NCBI GenBank assembly: GCA_963969595.1
Contig: OZ018415.1
Span: forward strand, 12,152,001-12,216,000
DNA: 64,000 nucleotides
Source of the DNA: Neckera pumila
Lineage: Eukaryota; Streptophyta; Bryopsida; Hypnales; Neckeraceae
Direction: 5' to 3'
Shown one piece after another: positions 1 to 12,889 of this stretch. Position numbers and translations under genes: made by a program. A model generated the notes under the pieces. It was given only the letters and a program-made list of their open reading frames with translations. It ran no database searches and had not been told where the DNA came from. Each line of letters opens with the position of its first letter. The first letter of the stretch is position 1.

Positions 1-1000
1 AAGCTTTGGTATTGTAGCTTGGTATTATAAGAGTTGGATTTTTTCCTACAAGCTATATTATAGGATTTTTGGACTCATCATTTCAAACAATGAATGTCTT
101 GAGTTTTGTTTAGTAGATTTGTGTGATTATAAGAATGCCAATTTGAGATCATTAAAATAGATTTTTGAGTTTTTGAATCAATGAAGAATTTACAAGGTAC
201 TCAAAACATTTGTGAATGTGATGGTTGGTCAGTCTTTTTGTGAAGCAAAGTGTCAAATGTAGAACACTACAATGTTTTATGTATATATGAGTTTTGATTA
301 TTTTACCAACATTCTATAAATTTGTGAATATGGTAGCTTTGAACTTTGGTATCTCTATGAAAATTGCAACTAAAATTTCACTCAAGAATTAAACATTAAA
401 ATAAATTTTAAATATGAAAATTTCTATTTTATCACACCAAATTAATTTAATTGCCACCTCCATTAAGAGCATCTGTAATATAGATATGGAATATAGGCCA
501 GGCAATACAAAATTGCATGCTTAGAACAAAGCATGTAACTAATATGATTCCATAACTAGTCTCATTCTTACTACTATGATGTGAGCCATCTAAATTTGAG
601 ACGGAATAGCTTTTGTCTTTTGGGAGTCGAGAAGTTTTTGTCTCCATGACCATTGTCGACAAATCTTTTATAGAGAGTAAAGTTGTCGGTTCTTCACATC
701 CTTTCAAAGTATCCAAGTAGAGAGCCCACAAGTTTGGAATGACCAATAACGGTCACCTTGAAAACGATTGATTCCTTTCTAAATTCGACCAAGCAATTAT
801 TCCGTAACTAGCGGCTCTTTTTACAGCTCCACAATGGATGCTCAAATTAAGTTATATACTCATCTTAATCCTACCAAAAATGACATATGTCTATCTTGGC
901 ATGAATATCTTTATCTATATACATTGAAATGCATACACTCTATGAAAATGTCATATAGGAATGTGAATTTTTTCACTTGCACGAGATGAAATTACCTTTT
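1..1000 (+). repeat. Dispersed repeat R1, copy 1
   Basis: AT-rich sequence that recurs in diverged form at about 1640-2245 on the same strand and on the opposite strand at about 18130-22150. Shared landmarks include the segment around 450-560 (matched near 1870 and, inverted, near 21590-21700) and the segment around 600-830 (matched near 2005-2220 and inverted at 19437-19660). No coding capacity is visible and no terminal repeats were found. It may be a decayed transposon or part of an old segmental duplication. Confidence 0.7.
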
Positions 1001-1639
1001 TTTTTAATTTATTATTTCTAAATTCTTAGATTGTTATCCTATAATTACGACAAATGAGCTCTAAAATCCCTTTTCCTTCTTCATCCTTTATATCTTTAGA
1101 CCTTTAAACCTTTAAGGATTTGAAGTTCAAATTTCAAGCATTTGATGATAAAATGTAAACATTCTAAGCTAGCATACAAAGTTGTTTTTTTCATCCATCT
1201 AAATATTTGTGGGTTCTTGAATTAGTTCTCTTACATTTCTACAATATATTGGTGATTTGTCATTCTAATGTCTGAAGGCTCAATGTCGTCTATTTTACCT
1301 TCTTAACAAGATTATTATGCATGCTAAAATCCTATCTAGAGATTCAAGGTTTAGAACTTGCAGGAATAATTCAAGGCATATTCAACTTGCTTTCACCTTT
1401 TGTTAGGAAGTTTTGTTTGTTTTTCACCCTTTTTTCTAAAAGACGTCCTTAAATTTTTTTCAAAAAACTCTGAAGGACAAAGTATATGTCAATTTAAGGC
1501 CAACATACATCCCATGCACTTAACAAATATAAATTTCAAATCTATGGAATTTTTTTTATTTTAGAGCAACCCTTAGACAATTTCCATCTTAATTTTTTTG
1601 GCAAGTTTGGGCTAATGGAATAAAAACTCCTAAGAAATA
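1001..1639. other. AT-rich intergenic, no feature recognised
   Basis: No open frame, repeat end or RNA gene was recognised here. It separates the first two R1 copies. Confidence 0.5.
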
Positions 1640-2245
1640 TCACTTAAAAATTAAACATTAAAATTAATAATGTTTTACGTGTATATGAATTATGATTTTT
1701 TTTACCAACATTCTACAAATTTGTGAATATGGTAGCTTGAACCTTAACATTCCTATAAAAATTGCAAATAGAATTTCACTTAAAAATTAAACATTAAAAT
1801 AAATTTTAAATATAAAAAATTGAATGTTATCACACCAAATGAAATTTTATTTTATTTTATTTTTTATGAATTGCCACCTCCATAATGAGCATCTACAATT
1901 CAAATACAGGATACAAAATGGTGGACATAGAACACATGAAAAGTCTAGTATGATTCATTAATTAGTTTGATTTTAATTGCTATGATGTGAGGAGTCCAAA
2001 TTTGAGACGGAAAAGCTTTTGCCTTTTGGGAGTCTAGAAGTTTGGACCTCCAAAGCCATGGTCAACAAATCTTTTGGAGAGAGTAAAGTTGTTGGTTCTT
2101 CACATCCTATAAAAGTGTCTAAATACAAAGCCTTGCAAGTTAGGAATGACTAGTAATGGTCACTTTGAGAAGCCATAGATTCCTTTCTAAAATGGAACAC
2201 ACAACAATTTCGTAACTAGCAAGCTAATTTAACAACTCCACAATG
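1640..2245 (+). repeat. Dispersed repeat R1, copy 2 (partial)
   Basis: Partial second copy of R1 in the same orientation as copy 1. It preserves an uninterrupted TTAA at 2229-2232, at the place where R1 copy 3 carries a 939-bp TTAA-flanked insertion (18493-19431). It is therefore a natural empty site for that element. Confidence 0.7.
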
Positions 2246-2340
2246 TACCAAAAAGTGGTTGCACACCCCTGTGAAGCCTGCTTGGGCTGAGGAAAACAAA
2301 CATTTATCCCCCCTTGCCTATCGTTGATGGAATTCCGTCC

Positions 2341-2575
2341 CCTTCGAAAAATCAATAGCCTTGCGATATAAAAAGAAAACAATAACTGTAAGATTTAACT
2401 TGTAGAAAAAAAATGAAAAATGAAAAATGAAAAATCAACAGCCATGCGAATTGAAAAGAAAAAAATACACTCCTTCTCAAAAATCAACAACCATGCGATT
2501 CGAAAAGAAAACTATTACCACCCTTGAAAAATCAATAGTCGTGCAATTTGAAAAGAAAACCAAAGCCGTACGGTT
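2341..2575 (+). repeat. Short degenerate tandem repeat, four units
   Basis: Four imperfect units share the core AAAATCAAYARYC followed by a GTGCRAT-like segment and GAAAAGAAAA. The cores start near 2347, 2431, 2480 and 2527, so spacing is irregular at about 50-85 bp. No function is indicated. Confidence 0.6.
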
Positions 2576-4352
2576 TAATTCAAGAAGCTGTTAGTATGTG
2601 CGCGCCCTTTGACTTACTTGGTAGCAATGAAATTTATCAGCAAAATGATCACACCTCTCAAAAGTCCATTTTAGTTTGATGCAATTTCATTTTTTTGAAG
2701 AGTAATTCATAAAGCTTGATTATAATTGTAGATTTCAAAAACGGTTTACATTATACCTAAATAAATAACTACATCATCAACTATGAAGGTTTAAAAGACC
2801 ATAGTTGAATTTGCTTATTAATGCTACATAGGAACCACGGCGGCATCAGAGAAGTTGACAATTCTAATAGGAAGGAAGAAAATTGAAGAAAAAACTCCTA
2901 CACCTCCACAACAAGGTTTAAAAAAATTGAATATCAAATTCACATATAGGTTATTTAAAACAATATTTAAACTTAAAATTTTGAAATGCATTTTAAAAGT
3001 AGAAATGACAAGAATTTTTTTCTTAATGAAATATGAATGATAATTGTTTTTTATACAATGGTGATGATTAATTTAAATCATATTGTTACCATCTTGATAT
3101 TTGATGTATTGAATGGACTACAATCTATAAGAGTTGTTGAATCAAATTACTTAATTTTTTATTTAATTTATTACAGTACCTAAAGAACATGTTTTTGGGG
3201 TGGTGTCATTGTGCATCTACGACAATACTTGTAAAAAGGCATAAAGTAGTGATTTAAAATTCTCAATCAAATCACACCAAAGTGCAAGAGTAAGTACAAT
3301 GTTGTTTAAAAAGATGAATATTTAAAAAAAAGTAGACACCAAAAACAATGTACACTTCAAAATTGATACTAATGTTATCAAAGAAGATATAAAATAATTG
3401 GAAGTTACATTTGATTTTAATCTTGTGAAAAAATCATTGATGGAAATTTCTAATTGTTTAAATTGTTATATATTTTTCAGTTTAAAAAAATATTTAATAT
3501 GATGACATGCACTTATTATTGATATATTGTTTTATATTATTCAAAGACATTTAACTATTGAACTAAACTAAAATATATTTGATTTGATATTAGTTGTTAA
3601 TCAGTATGAAAGAATGACTATTCTATTTAAAATAGTTATTGAATTTATTTGCAGAATTCTCATGAAGATTATCTTCTTCTTCAATATATTATTGACGATC
3701 AATATGTGTGCAATCACAACTTTGAACTTGTTGTAATGGAAGTTCGAGAAGCGATTGAAAAGGTATAGAAATTTAGTAAAATATTTACTTCCTCTATCTC
3801 AAAACAATCTTCTGGTTGGACTATATGTTTGGGATTTTTTTGATGTAAATAACATTACTTATTTCAACTCATTTTGAGCTATAAGTAGAGTTCAACGCAC
3901 TGTTATTGTCCTAAAACTTTGAGTTTTGTAGGCCTTTTCAAAGTGCAATATTAAACTTATTTGCAATTAAATTAAGGGGAATCAAAAGATCATTTTGGAA
4001 CAAGGAAAGAGACAATACAAGATTTTATTAATATAACTATATTTATTCAATGCTTGAATATATTATTCTACAAAGAAAAGAATAATGATTATTGCTATGA
4101 ATTTGGAGATCTTGTAGGAATTGTTTTGGGTGAGGCACAATAGCAAGTGGAGTTATTGGACAATGTCATTGTGCAGGATGATATTGAAGATGGAATTGCA
4201 TGTCCTACCTAGAGTCCTACCTGGTTGGTGGAGAGTGATGGTAAGGGCACTGCAATATAAGGAAAAAAAAATCATTTTCGGTCAATTATAGTGTGTCACG
4301 TGTGCAAAGTTTATTCTCTAACTATCCTACTATTGCATTTGTACATGATTTT
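2576..4352. other. AT-rich intergenic, no gene recognised
   Basis: Very AT-rich with only short chance frames. The 61-residue frame at 2855-3040 is lysine- and phenylalanine-rich, as expected from base composition, and is not supported as a gene. Confidence 0.5.
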
Positions 4353-4632
4353 ATACAATCAACTCAAAAGTGGCAATAACTGCCACCCTACAAACAATCT
4401 GTTGTAATTCCAACAATTGTTGGTAGTCAAGCTCCTTCATAGAACACTCATTAAACTCATTTTAGTTTATATACAATCAACTCAAAAGTGGCAGTAACCG
4501 CCACTCCACAAACAATCCGTAGTTGTCCCAATAATTGTTGGTGGTCAATTCCTTCATAGAACACTCATTAAACTCATTTAAGTTTATACACAATCAACTC
4601 AAAAGTGGCACTAACTACTACTCCACAAGCTT
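4353..4632 (+). repeat. 118-bp tandem repeat, about 2.4 copies
   Basis: Units begin near 4353, 4471 and 4589, each with a CAATCAACTCAAAAGTGGCA core, and differ by scattered substitutions. The array is short and lies directly upstream of repeat R2. Confidence 0.8.
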
Positions 4633-4639
4633 TTCACTT

Positions 4640-6228
4640 TTCAACTTTTCAACCATCATAGTTGTTATTTCTTCAAACTTTGTAGTTTAAATAATTTCAA
4701 AATGTTTTATTTCAAAGCCTATGTTGGTTATAACTTTTTCTATGACAACATATATACTTTAGAAAATGAAGCCCTCACAATATGTGAAAGACTCAAATAT
4801 ATAAGACTTTAGTATATCAATACATCCATACTACTAATAAGAAGAAACAAGATCTTGACACAATATAGGGCATAATATTTATGAATACAAAAGAATGGGT
4901 CAAAATCATTTACTACCATGTGCTATATTAGACTAATAGTTTTCTAATTTTTTTCCTGCAACTACCTTATATTAAATATGATATCAACACACCTATATTC
5001 TATACTCTTTTTGATAAGTAACTGATTTTTTATTATTTACTAAATTTTTAAATTGAGATTGTGTGCTTGTACTTACTTAGTTTTTAAAATTTAGGAGGTG
5101 CCTTTTCCAAAATATTGACTACAAGCACATGAGAATTATATACAATAATCACCTTCTAAAGCATCTACTTGCTTGATTATAAATAATGCTCTCAATCTTA
5201 TATCTTGCTTATGCACAAAGTATGGAACGACAAAGGCTCAGAGAAGCATCTCATTGAATGATATTTTTGTGCCCTACATACTCTTTGGTTAGAAAGATCA
5301 TGTCATGTATCACACTATGCAAACTATGCCAATCTTTTTTGAGTGAACATGGACTACCTATTTCTTGTAATGACATAATTGATATCAATACAATGAACTT
5401 GGGGAGGGGCTTTATGGAAACAAACTCACTTAGTTTTTTCTATATGAATAAATGATGAAGATTTTTGTAATTGTGAAGTAAAATGCAAAAGGCTGAAAAT
5501 CTTGAAGATTCAATGAATTGGTCATACAATATTTTAGGCTAAGGTTGAAAGATGCTGCAAATGTAACCTACATGAATCCAAAATCCAATGTAATGCATAC
5601 TAATTAAAGACGCTTATGGTATCAAACCTTTGTACAATTAAGTAGTAAAATAGAAAAAAAATTTAATAAAGAAATGCCCCATCACATAGTTGCCACTTTG
5701 AATGGATCCATAATTTCCAAAAATGATGTCAAGCTCCAACTAATTATTAGTATTGTCTTTCTACCACTTATCAATCCATTGTTTTGTATTGTAATGTTTT
5801 GTATTGTGTTTGTGTTTATAGAATTTAAAAGTCTATTTTTTTTTAATTAATGTAATATTTTAAAAAATATTATTTTAAATACCATTCAAATTTGAATTTT
5901 ACATCTAAATTTATGAAAAATGGAATTCAAATAATAAAAAATTGTGATAAATAGATAACCTTTAAGAATTAATTTATAGGATTAAAAATTCAATTAATGA
6001 AGTTCAATCCAATTTATATATCTTAAGACCAAAAGTATTAAATGAAATTCATATTGAAAAAACTTTTTCACTTGTAATCAAAAACCAGAGTTGTCTAATA
6101 ATTCTCCTATTCATATAAATATAAAATGGCAAGACAAACCTACTTCATAATAAATTAGTTGTTAATTCTTAAGTGTCCTATCTTCTATATTTTGGATGAA
6201 AAATAAATTCAAACATTTTCCATACACA
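4640..6228 (+). repeat. Dispersed repeat R2, copy 1
   Basis: Collinear with the reverse complement of about 13900-17560 once three insertions in that copy are removed. This copy supplies empty sites. ATGCAAAC at 5317-5324 is the unduplicated target of the hAT-like element at 16152-16948. The segment near 5393 is the target region of the TTAA element at 15134, and the segment near 5635-5650 that of the element at 14545-14850. The 65-residue frame at 5258-5455 is not supported as a gene. Confidence 0.75.
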
Positions 6229-7160
6229 TAAACCTCTAAAAGACCAAGCTGCATTTTTTTTAACAACATAGTGATTTGGAGAGCTCACTACAAATGGAAT
6301 TTCTATTTTTCTTTGATATTTTCACAAAACATGGAGACAAAATTTTTCATTAGAAAATAACAATTTTCAGAACTTTGGAATACATGTTTAAAGTTATTAT
6401 GTGATATGTAGATTTTTTCTTCAATCGAGTAGTCTAGGCAAGATTAAAAAAAATTATTTTTTTCATAAATAAAAATTGGAATTATTTTTTAGATTTATAT
6501 ACACATAGAAAGCTTTGAATCAATTCCATTTTCATCAATGAAATGAAAGCTATGAGGAGTTTTAGCTTGCACACAGTTATGGATTCTCTACTCTAAGAGA
6601 AACTTGAAATTATTTTATTCTTTGTTTTACTCAATTTTCAATATTTTTTGAAAAAATATAAAATCATAGGATGTAGATTTTTTATTACACCAATAAAACC
6701 ATTGGATTGGCATTTTTCAATTCCATAACTAAATTCTTAACAATTTTGTATTTTGTATCATTCTTCACTTCTTTCTACTTACTCTTTCTTTCTTATATAT
6801 CGTAAGATTCCAAGTGATTTGAAAATTTTCAAGTATTTAGCCAACTTGCCTTGAAGAATGAACTTAAAGAAGTGCCACCATTTTGGACATTTTTTCATAT
6901 AAATGTGCCCTTGTGAAGTGCTACTGCCCAATTTTTTGCTGGGTTTAGAAAAGGATTTTTGTTAATTGAAATGCTAATATCTTGCAATCCACATAATAGA
7001 AATTTCTGAAATTTTTTCCACATTTTCTCAAACCAGCATGCTACAAGATCTTTGGTTAGATGTGCCTAAAAATGTTTTTTTCTAAAATTTGGCACTTGTG
7101 CTAGAAATTGCAGTTTTGGAGTTTTGGGTGGAAACATAGTCAAAGAACTTGAGGGGTTAA
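6229..7160 (+). mobile_element. TTAA-type non-autonomous element (E1)
   Basis: About 932 bp. The left end, CCTCTAAAAGACC after TAAA, is a decayed form of the family end TTAACCCCTAAAGGACC. The right end, GGGGTTAA, finishes at 7160. The interior aligns throughout with E2 (15134-16061) and, inverted, with E3 (18493-19431), and shows the family's AAAGTTATG-like modules. There is no transposase frame. Assignment to a piggyBac-like group rests on the TTAA target and CCC/GGG ends only. Confidence 0.7.
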
Positions 7161-10100
7161 GAATTCATCCAAACTCTCTAAGATTATGGTAAAAGTTCTG
7201 CTCATTTGTATAATATGGATTTTAAAGCCTTTTAGAAATTGTTCTACAATTTAATATATAGAAGTGCATTTCACTTCAAAATTGACTTCTCTAGTTCAAA
7301 TACATGCCCTGCAAAGATGACTTCAAAACAATATTCAATCTAAAAAAGTATAGAAAATCATTGTATTTAAAATTATGAAATTTAGGTTATCATAAAAAAA
7401 AATCTTACAAAAATCACTGCCATTGAGCCATAGGCAAGTTACTAATCACTAACAGCTTTAGTAGCAATTTCAAAATTCATCACTAATCTAATCCTTCTAA
7501 GTTGCATTTCACATGAAATCTTCACATTTTTGGAATTTGGAGAATTGCAAGGATGTTTAGAGATTAAAGATATAAAAATAAATAAAAATTGAATAAAGCA
7601 AAAAATTGGTAAAAAAAATTCTACATGCAATCCAAAATGTTTTCTAATGAGCAATACTCCATAGTTTGTGTAAGATTTTCTTACATTAAAAAATCAAATT
7701 ATTGAACGGAAATCTTTTACAAAAATTCTAAGAAAAAATGAAAGCCATCAACAAAACAAGAAACGAGTAGAAAGTTAATTAGTTTTAGTAATAGAATCTT
7801 ATTATGAAGATTGAAATTTTATCACTTTGGATTCATTTATTGGTCAAACTTTGTGTTTTATTATTATCTATGAAATTTTGTTATTAAAAGGTGATTGCAA
7901 GAAAGACCAATATTGTATTGCTTCAAGGGCTTGAAGTGACTTAGTTGTCATCGGCTATAACTTTTGAATCATGAATCTGATTAACTTTAAATTTTTATAA
8001 GAGATGGCTAAATTGATATTAATATTTAAATCCCTTATTTTTCAAAAGTTCTTAAAAGTAATTTTATATTGGAATTTAAATTTACTTAATTTGTCACACT
8101 TTGCAATTCAAGATTTCTTAGTATTGGGGAGTACCCAAAATTAATGATTTAAAGCTGAGATTTTTGTAGTCTACTCCCATAGTGAGAATTCATGTTTTTT
8201 ACCAAACAAAAATCTAAAAATATTGTATTTTATGTCCTCCATATGTATACTAATAAGGCTCCTTTGCGTACACATTTCTGAACAGTAAAGATGGTTTTAA
8301 ACTCATTCTTTTGGTAAAATCTCTTCATCATAAAGTTCTTCCAATGGCCAATTTCTAGTTCTTTTGAAAATAAATTTTCCTATTTTTTACAAATTAAAAA
8401 GTACCTATTTTCTTGAGATTCTACATTTTTTATGAGATTTTTAAATTTTCCTACTTAGGAAATTTCTCTATGCTTTCCTTCCTAGGGTAATTTTTTTTAA
8501 AGTGGTATACATCAAATACATTTTTCACAATACATTTTTTTTTCTAATTATACAACACTCCCCCAAAAATGGAGTACTGTGGAAAACACTATAAAAATCG
8601 GTCGGTCTTTCTTACAACCACCCTAAATAATTTATCTTTGGGTTTAATCCCATTACAATAATACAATAAAAATTTAATGTTAAATCACAAAGATTTTTAT
8701 TCCATTATACACTACTTATATATACTATAAATAATGAAAAATAAAATTTAATAAAAGAGCTTTAAAATTGCATTGGCCTCTATTTAACTTGTAATTGAAA
8801 TCATGATCCATTCACATTCTTATTTACATTTATTGTTATAAAATATTCTTTTAGCAATATCTCTTGACAAGTATATGAAACTCTTTAATATAGTTTAGAT
8901 TAAAGTCATTTAAACTCCAAAGCATTTGTAAGTTCTTCAAAATTTAGAAAACTTTGAAGACTTTAAACAAAGAACAAATTTGGACGATATTCAATGAAAA
9001 GTACTTGTAGATTGAAATTCAAACATTTTATTCCACATGAATTATTTTTGTATTCAATTGATAATATTCATAAATAGAATTGAAAATTTGAAAATTTGAA
9101 AATTCTTATAAGCATTTGATTTGAATAAGTATTGTTATTGAATTGTTAGCAATTGTTGAGATAATTTTGAAATGTAAAATTATTAACACATGGTAAACTA
9201 TTTGATGTTTTCATTAGATATGATATAAAATCATTTTTGAAATAGCACTTTTGTTGTGTGCATATGCACTATATTTTTATAAAATTTCTAGATTATATGC
9301 ATATTAATGATCCCTCTGGATTTTTGCCTACATAAATAATAATAACTTTAGAGGTCAAGACCATGGTGAATAAAGAGTCTCTTGGAATGCACAAATCCTA
9401 CAATTTAATATGATGATATCTTTAGTGTTATTTATCCTATCATGAAACTCACTTTTCTTACCTAATTTATCAGGGTTGACAACTAGTATTCATATTGAAC
9501 ATTAATTTAGTGAAAGGTGAACTATCTCCATACTAATTTAGGATTTTTGTTTTGAAATTTAGTTGACATTTAGTGGTGGTAACATTAGTGATGGTGATGA
9601 CATTTAGAGACATTTTGCATTTTTTCCTAAATCCCAGCTTTCTAAGTCATAGTTCAAGGCTAAATCCCAATTTTCTTGGATTGTAAAGGTGGATAATAAA
9701 ATACAAGTGTAAGACTTGAGACTCATAGCTTGCAAACCAATGTCCCAACTTCAAGTCCCAACTTGCTTCTTTCATATTATATTAAAGCTACTAAGTGCCA
9801 AAAAAGTAGATCAAAAAGTCAAAATCCCATTTTGGAGGAACTTTTGGGACATTAATGAGTGGTGATATAAATCCCAAATGATTTGTGCATGTATAAAGAC
9901 TCTAGATTTGAAGCAAGATTGCCAATAACTAGCTTTGAAGTGCAATACAATTAATTGGTGGGCATGTGAGAAGATTATTGAATGAATATATTTATATTTA
10001 CAGCATGGGAGGGATAATTCACAGTCATATAATTATTTTTTAGATGAATTGTCACTCCTGCTACATATTGTTACAAATAATTTTAAATTTCTTTTAACAG

Positions 10101-11064
10101 TAACTTGGTTTTTTCTAACAATTGTTAGCAATAAATCAATTTTTTCATCAGTATTTAGCTTAGTTATGATTGTACCATATATATAACTTAGTTCTGACTA
10201 TATCATATATGTAACTTATTTCTGACGATATCAGACATTGAAACTAAAGCTGGGTCAAACAACTTCAATTTTGTTGTTATATGATAATTCCTTATGGCAA
10301 TTGGGATATAGTTCATCTTATTAATTCCTTTGGAGACATAGGTGTTTGCATTTCATGTGAATTATTAGCATGGCCATGAAACAATACAATTTGAAAATTA
10401 TTCTTTGTAAAAGTTCCAACTTTCTTCAATTTATGATTTGGTAGGTGGATATCTAGGGCCCACACGTCTTGTTTTCCTTAAAACACATAGACAAGTTCCA
10501 TTGAAAGAAGAAAAGGTACATCAAACCAAAGGACAAAATGTTTGTAGGAGAATTATTTTCTAAAATAAAAAAAAACAAAAAAAACTACCTGAACCAACCT
10601 TGTACCCGCAACCTTGGCTAACTTATTCAAGTACATTGTTCCAAAATTTCAAAGCAAGTAACCTCGCCAATTGCAAATTCAATGTATTTAAACTTCAAAA
10701 TGTAAGCTTTTCTAGCCCTTCCAAAACGTGATGTTTTGTCTTTCAACATTTTTAGAAAAAAACTTCTATGTCCTGTAACTTGTGCATTTAGTCAATATGT
10801 TGGAATGGATTGAAAACATACTTTAAAATTTTAACCAAAAAAACTTTCATATTCATCTTTAAGAATATTGTAAAATGGAAGGCAGTATTGAATGAAAGAA
10901 TAAAACTAATTTGCTAATACCTTTTACAAGAAATTGAAAATTGTTTATCCCAATTTTGATAATGGTCTAATGAATAGTTAATATCCTTTTTTTTTATTTA
11001 TATTTGAATTTTTTAAGATGGAAAGCAAAATCTTGACGATTTTATATTTTTTTTACCTTCATTG
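7161..11064. other. AT-rich intergenic, no gene recognised
   Basis: Nearly 4 kb of AT-rich DNA with only short frames. The 70-residue minus-strand frame at 7442-7654 has no recognisable family. Phrases such as ATAACTTTTGAATC near 7950 resemble the interior modules of the TTAA elements, so ancient fragments may be present. Confidence 0.5.
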
Positions 11065-11403
11065 CCCGCAAAAGAAAACTCCTCATAATTTTAACTTCAT
11101 TACTTGATATTGAATGGTTCAAATTTTTTAATTGGTACCAATCCATAAAATTTCTAAAAGATAATTAATATATTTTAGAATGTATTTGTTGTTGCCTAGT
11201 TTGACATTGAAATTGGTAAAAAACTTCTAACTCTGGCAATATTTACTGGAATGACACTAAACAAAGCTTCATAGGTTGATTGTAATGAGTGGCATCCATT
11301 CAAAAAAGTCATGCTAAACTTCTAAATCTTGAAGTCAATAGAGCTTGCCCAAGTTATCAAAAAAACCAAAGTACTAGGTTCCTTGGTCTTTTAGGGGTCA
11401 ATT
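11065..11403 (-). mobile_element. Fragment of a TTAA-type element (E10)
   Basis: A decayed end fragment in the same orientation as E3. It runs from a segment matching the E3 interior (CTCCTCATAATTTT then a GAATG-TTCAAA stretch) to a recognisable end, GGTCTTTTAGGGGTCAA, near 11383-11402. The target is degraded to TCAA. The opposite end is not found. Confidence 0.6.
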
Positions 11404-11756
11404 AAATATTTGGCACCATAGTGCTAAAGCTACTATCTAGGTATGATATTGACTATTAGTCTTCTGCTTAATGCCACCTACCCCGGCATAGCTATTAATG
11501 GAATATAAAATATTCCGCATCATTTCATTTGGGAGATGAAATGACATGGAATATTGTGCATGATTTTGTTGAGGGAAAGGCAGCCTCGTTGAAGACTATT
11601 GAAGGTTATGAAGTGTGGCTAGTAATAAAAATCAGATTATAAAAAACATTATATATAAAAATCTGAAATGGTGGTCGAAGCCAATCTAGAGCTAATTTTA
11701 TTGTTTGGATTCAAGGATTGTCTATGTGCAACATTAAGTGCAAAGTAGATAGTCGT
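11404..11756. other. Intergenic, nothing recognised
   Basis: Sequence between two TTAA-element fragments. No coding or structural feature is visible. Confidence 0.4.
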
Positions 11757-12118
11757 GGACCCTAAAGGACCAAGGCCATTATTCTGCCAAAAACATTCAA
11801 AGCTGCCATTTCTATAGCAAAGAGTAAAAAAAATTGAAAACGTTTTTTTTTTCACATCTAACCATAGGATCTTACCCATATTTGTTTGGCTTTGAACATG
11901 TTTAACTTTGAATTTTTGCACTAAAGAGATTTGAGCTTTAAATATTAGTAGTAGAGAACTGAATTGAGAATCTAGCAAAATAAAAAATAAAAAAAACTTA
12001 ATTTTCATTATTAAGAAAATTGTTAAGTAGAAATAGGTACCAGATAGAAGGAAAATCTAAAATATTAATATCTTTAATATGGAATTAAAATACCCTAATT
12101 CCAATGGTGAGATTGTTC
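11757..12118 (-). mobile_element. Truncated TTAA-type element, E4/E5 subfamily
   Basis: Begins with CCCTAAAGGACC and follows the reverse complement of the right half of E4 (20391-21336), including the GGTGAGATTGTTC landmark near 12106-12119. The alignment stops where the long hairpin at 12121 begins. The terminal TTAA is degraded to TGGA. The 119-residue minus-strand frame at 11649-12008 crosses the element boundary and is not treated as a gene. Confidence 0.65.
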
Positions 12119-12120
12119 AT

Positions 12121-12221
12121 GCAAAAATTATCTAAATTGGACATATGAGATGTTTTTCGGCATCTACAATTTTTGTAGATGCCGAAAAACATCTCATATG
12201 TCCAATTTGGATAATTTTTGC
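12121..12221. repeat. Near-perfect 49-bp inverted repeat (foldback)
   Basis: Arms 12121-12169 and 12173-12221 are complementary at 48 of 49 positions, with a 3-base loop. The mismatch would be a G:U pair in RNA. Such a clean foldback in otherwise decayed sequence suggests a young origin or selection. It abuts the broken end of a TTAA-element fragment. No convincing target duplication is visible. Confidence 0.9.
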
Positions 12222-12261
12222 AAAAGTTATTGGCCTCCAAAGTTTGCTAGTCAACCCTGAT

Positions 12262-12310
12262 TCCGTCCGATTCGTCCGATTCGTCCGATTTGTCCAATTC
12301 TGTCCGATAT
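12262..12310 (+). repeat. 9-bp tandem repeat TCCGATTCG
   Basis: Three good units and one to two degraded units of TCCGATTCG. GTCC/GTCCG motifs recur in the hAT-like elements at 12985-13182 and 14545-14850, so this may be a fragment of a related element. Confidence 0.65.
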
Positions 12311-12479
12311 GACAACTCTGCGTAAATCTTCAAAATTGTGAGGCACACAACTTAATCATCCAAGGAAATTTTCTATCATACTATTGAATCTAGTCAACCA
12401 TCAAACCTCCAAACGATTGTGCAACACGACCAATCACAACGTCTCCGAAACCCTACATAAAGCAAACAATCACTCACAT

Positions 12480-12889
12480 CGTTCGGAATCCAGTTGCTTG
12501 ATGTAGGGTCTCTTTACCCTTTTTGTCATTGAAATACCTAGTGCTACCTACACATCAGAGAGCCACGATAGAATTGACTGCAAGGATTATACCTAGTAAC
12601 CGCCTTGCATTGTACTCAACCGCGTCGGAAATATCCTTTAACTCTTTGATTGTTGAAACATCAAAGGTAACATTCTTGTTGATTAAGTCTGCCGCCAAGG
12701 TCTGCAAGAACCGAGTGAAAATCTGTGACGTCATGGTCGTACTCTGCACACCCTAATGGGCATAGGAAACAACCAACCAATGCCGGAAAATATAAGTACA
12801 ACGCTAAGCCTTCAAAACAAACAACCTTCTCTGGAACAGTAAACCAACTTCCACACAATCAATCAAGCTCCTTTGAGCAGCACAACAGC
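12480..12889. other. Less AT-rich stretch with overlapping frames, identity unknown
   Basis: Overlapping frames of 60-80 residues occur on both strands. Minus-strand 12555-12749 gives a 64-residue frame with a plausible amphipathic composition (ADLINKN, STIKELKDISDAVEY). I do not recognise a family and see no clear splice structure. It may be a gene fragment or chance. Confidence 0.25.

Noticed and set aside
4353..4632. Regular repeat array that could suggest CRISPR or a satellite
   Set aside because: Only 2.4 units of 118 bp with no spacers; plant context. It is a short tandem duplication.
11649..12008. 119-residue minus-strand frame
   Set aside because: Crosses the edge of a TTAA-element fragment, is compositionally AT-driven and has no family resemblance.
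12121..12221. Hairpin considered as a microRNA precursor
   Set aside because: The pairing is too perfect and the loop too short for a typical plant MIR gene; more like a foldback or siRNA source. Kept as a repeat only.
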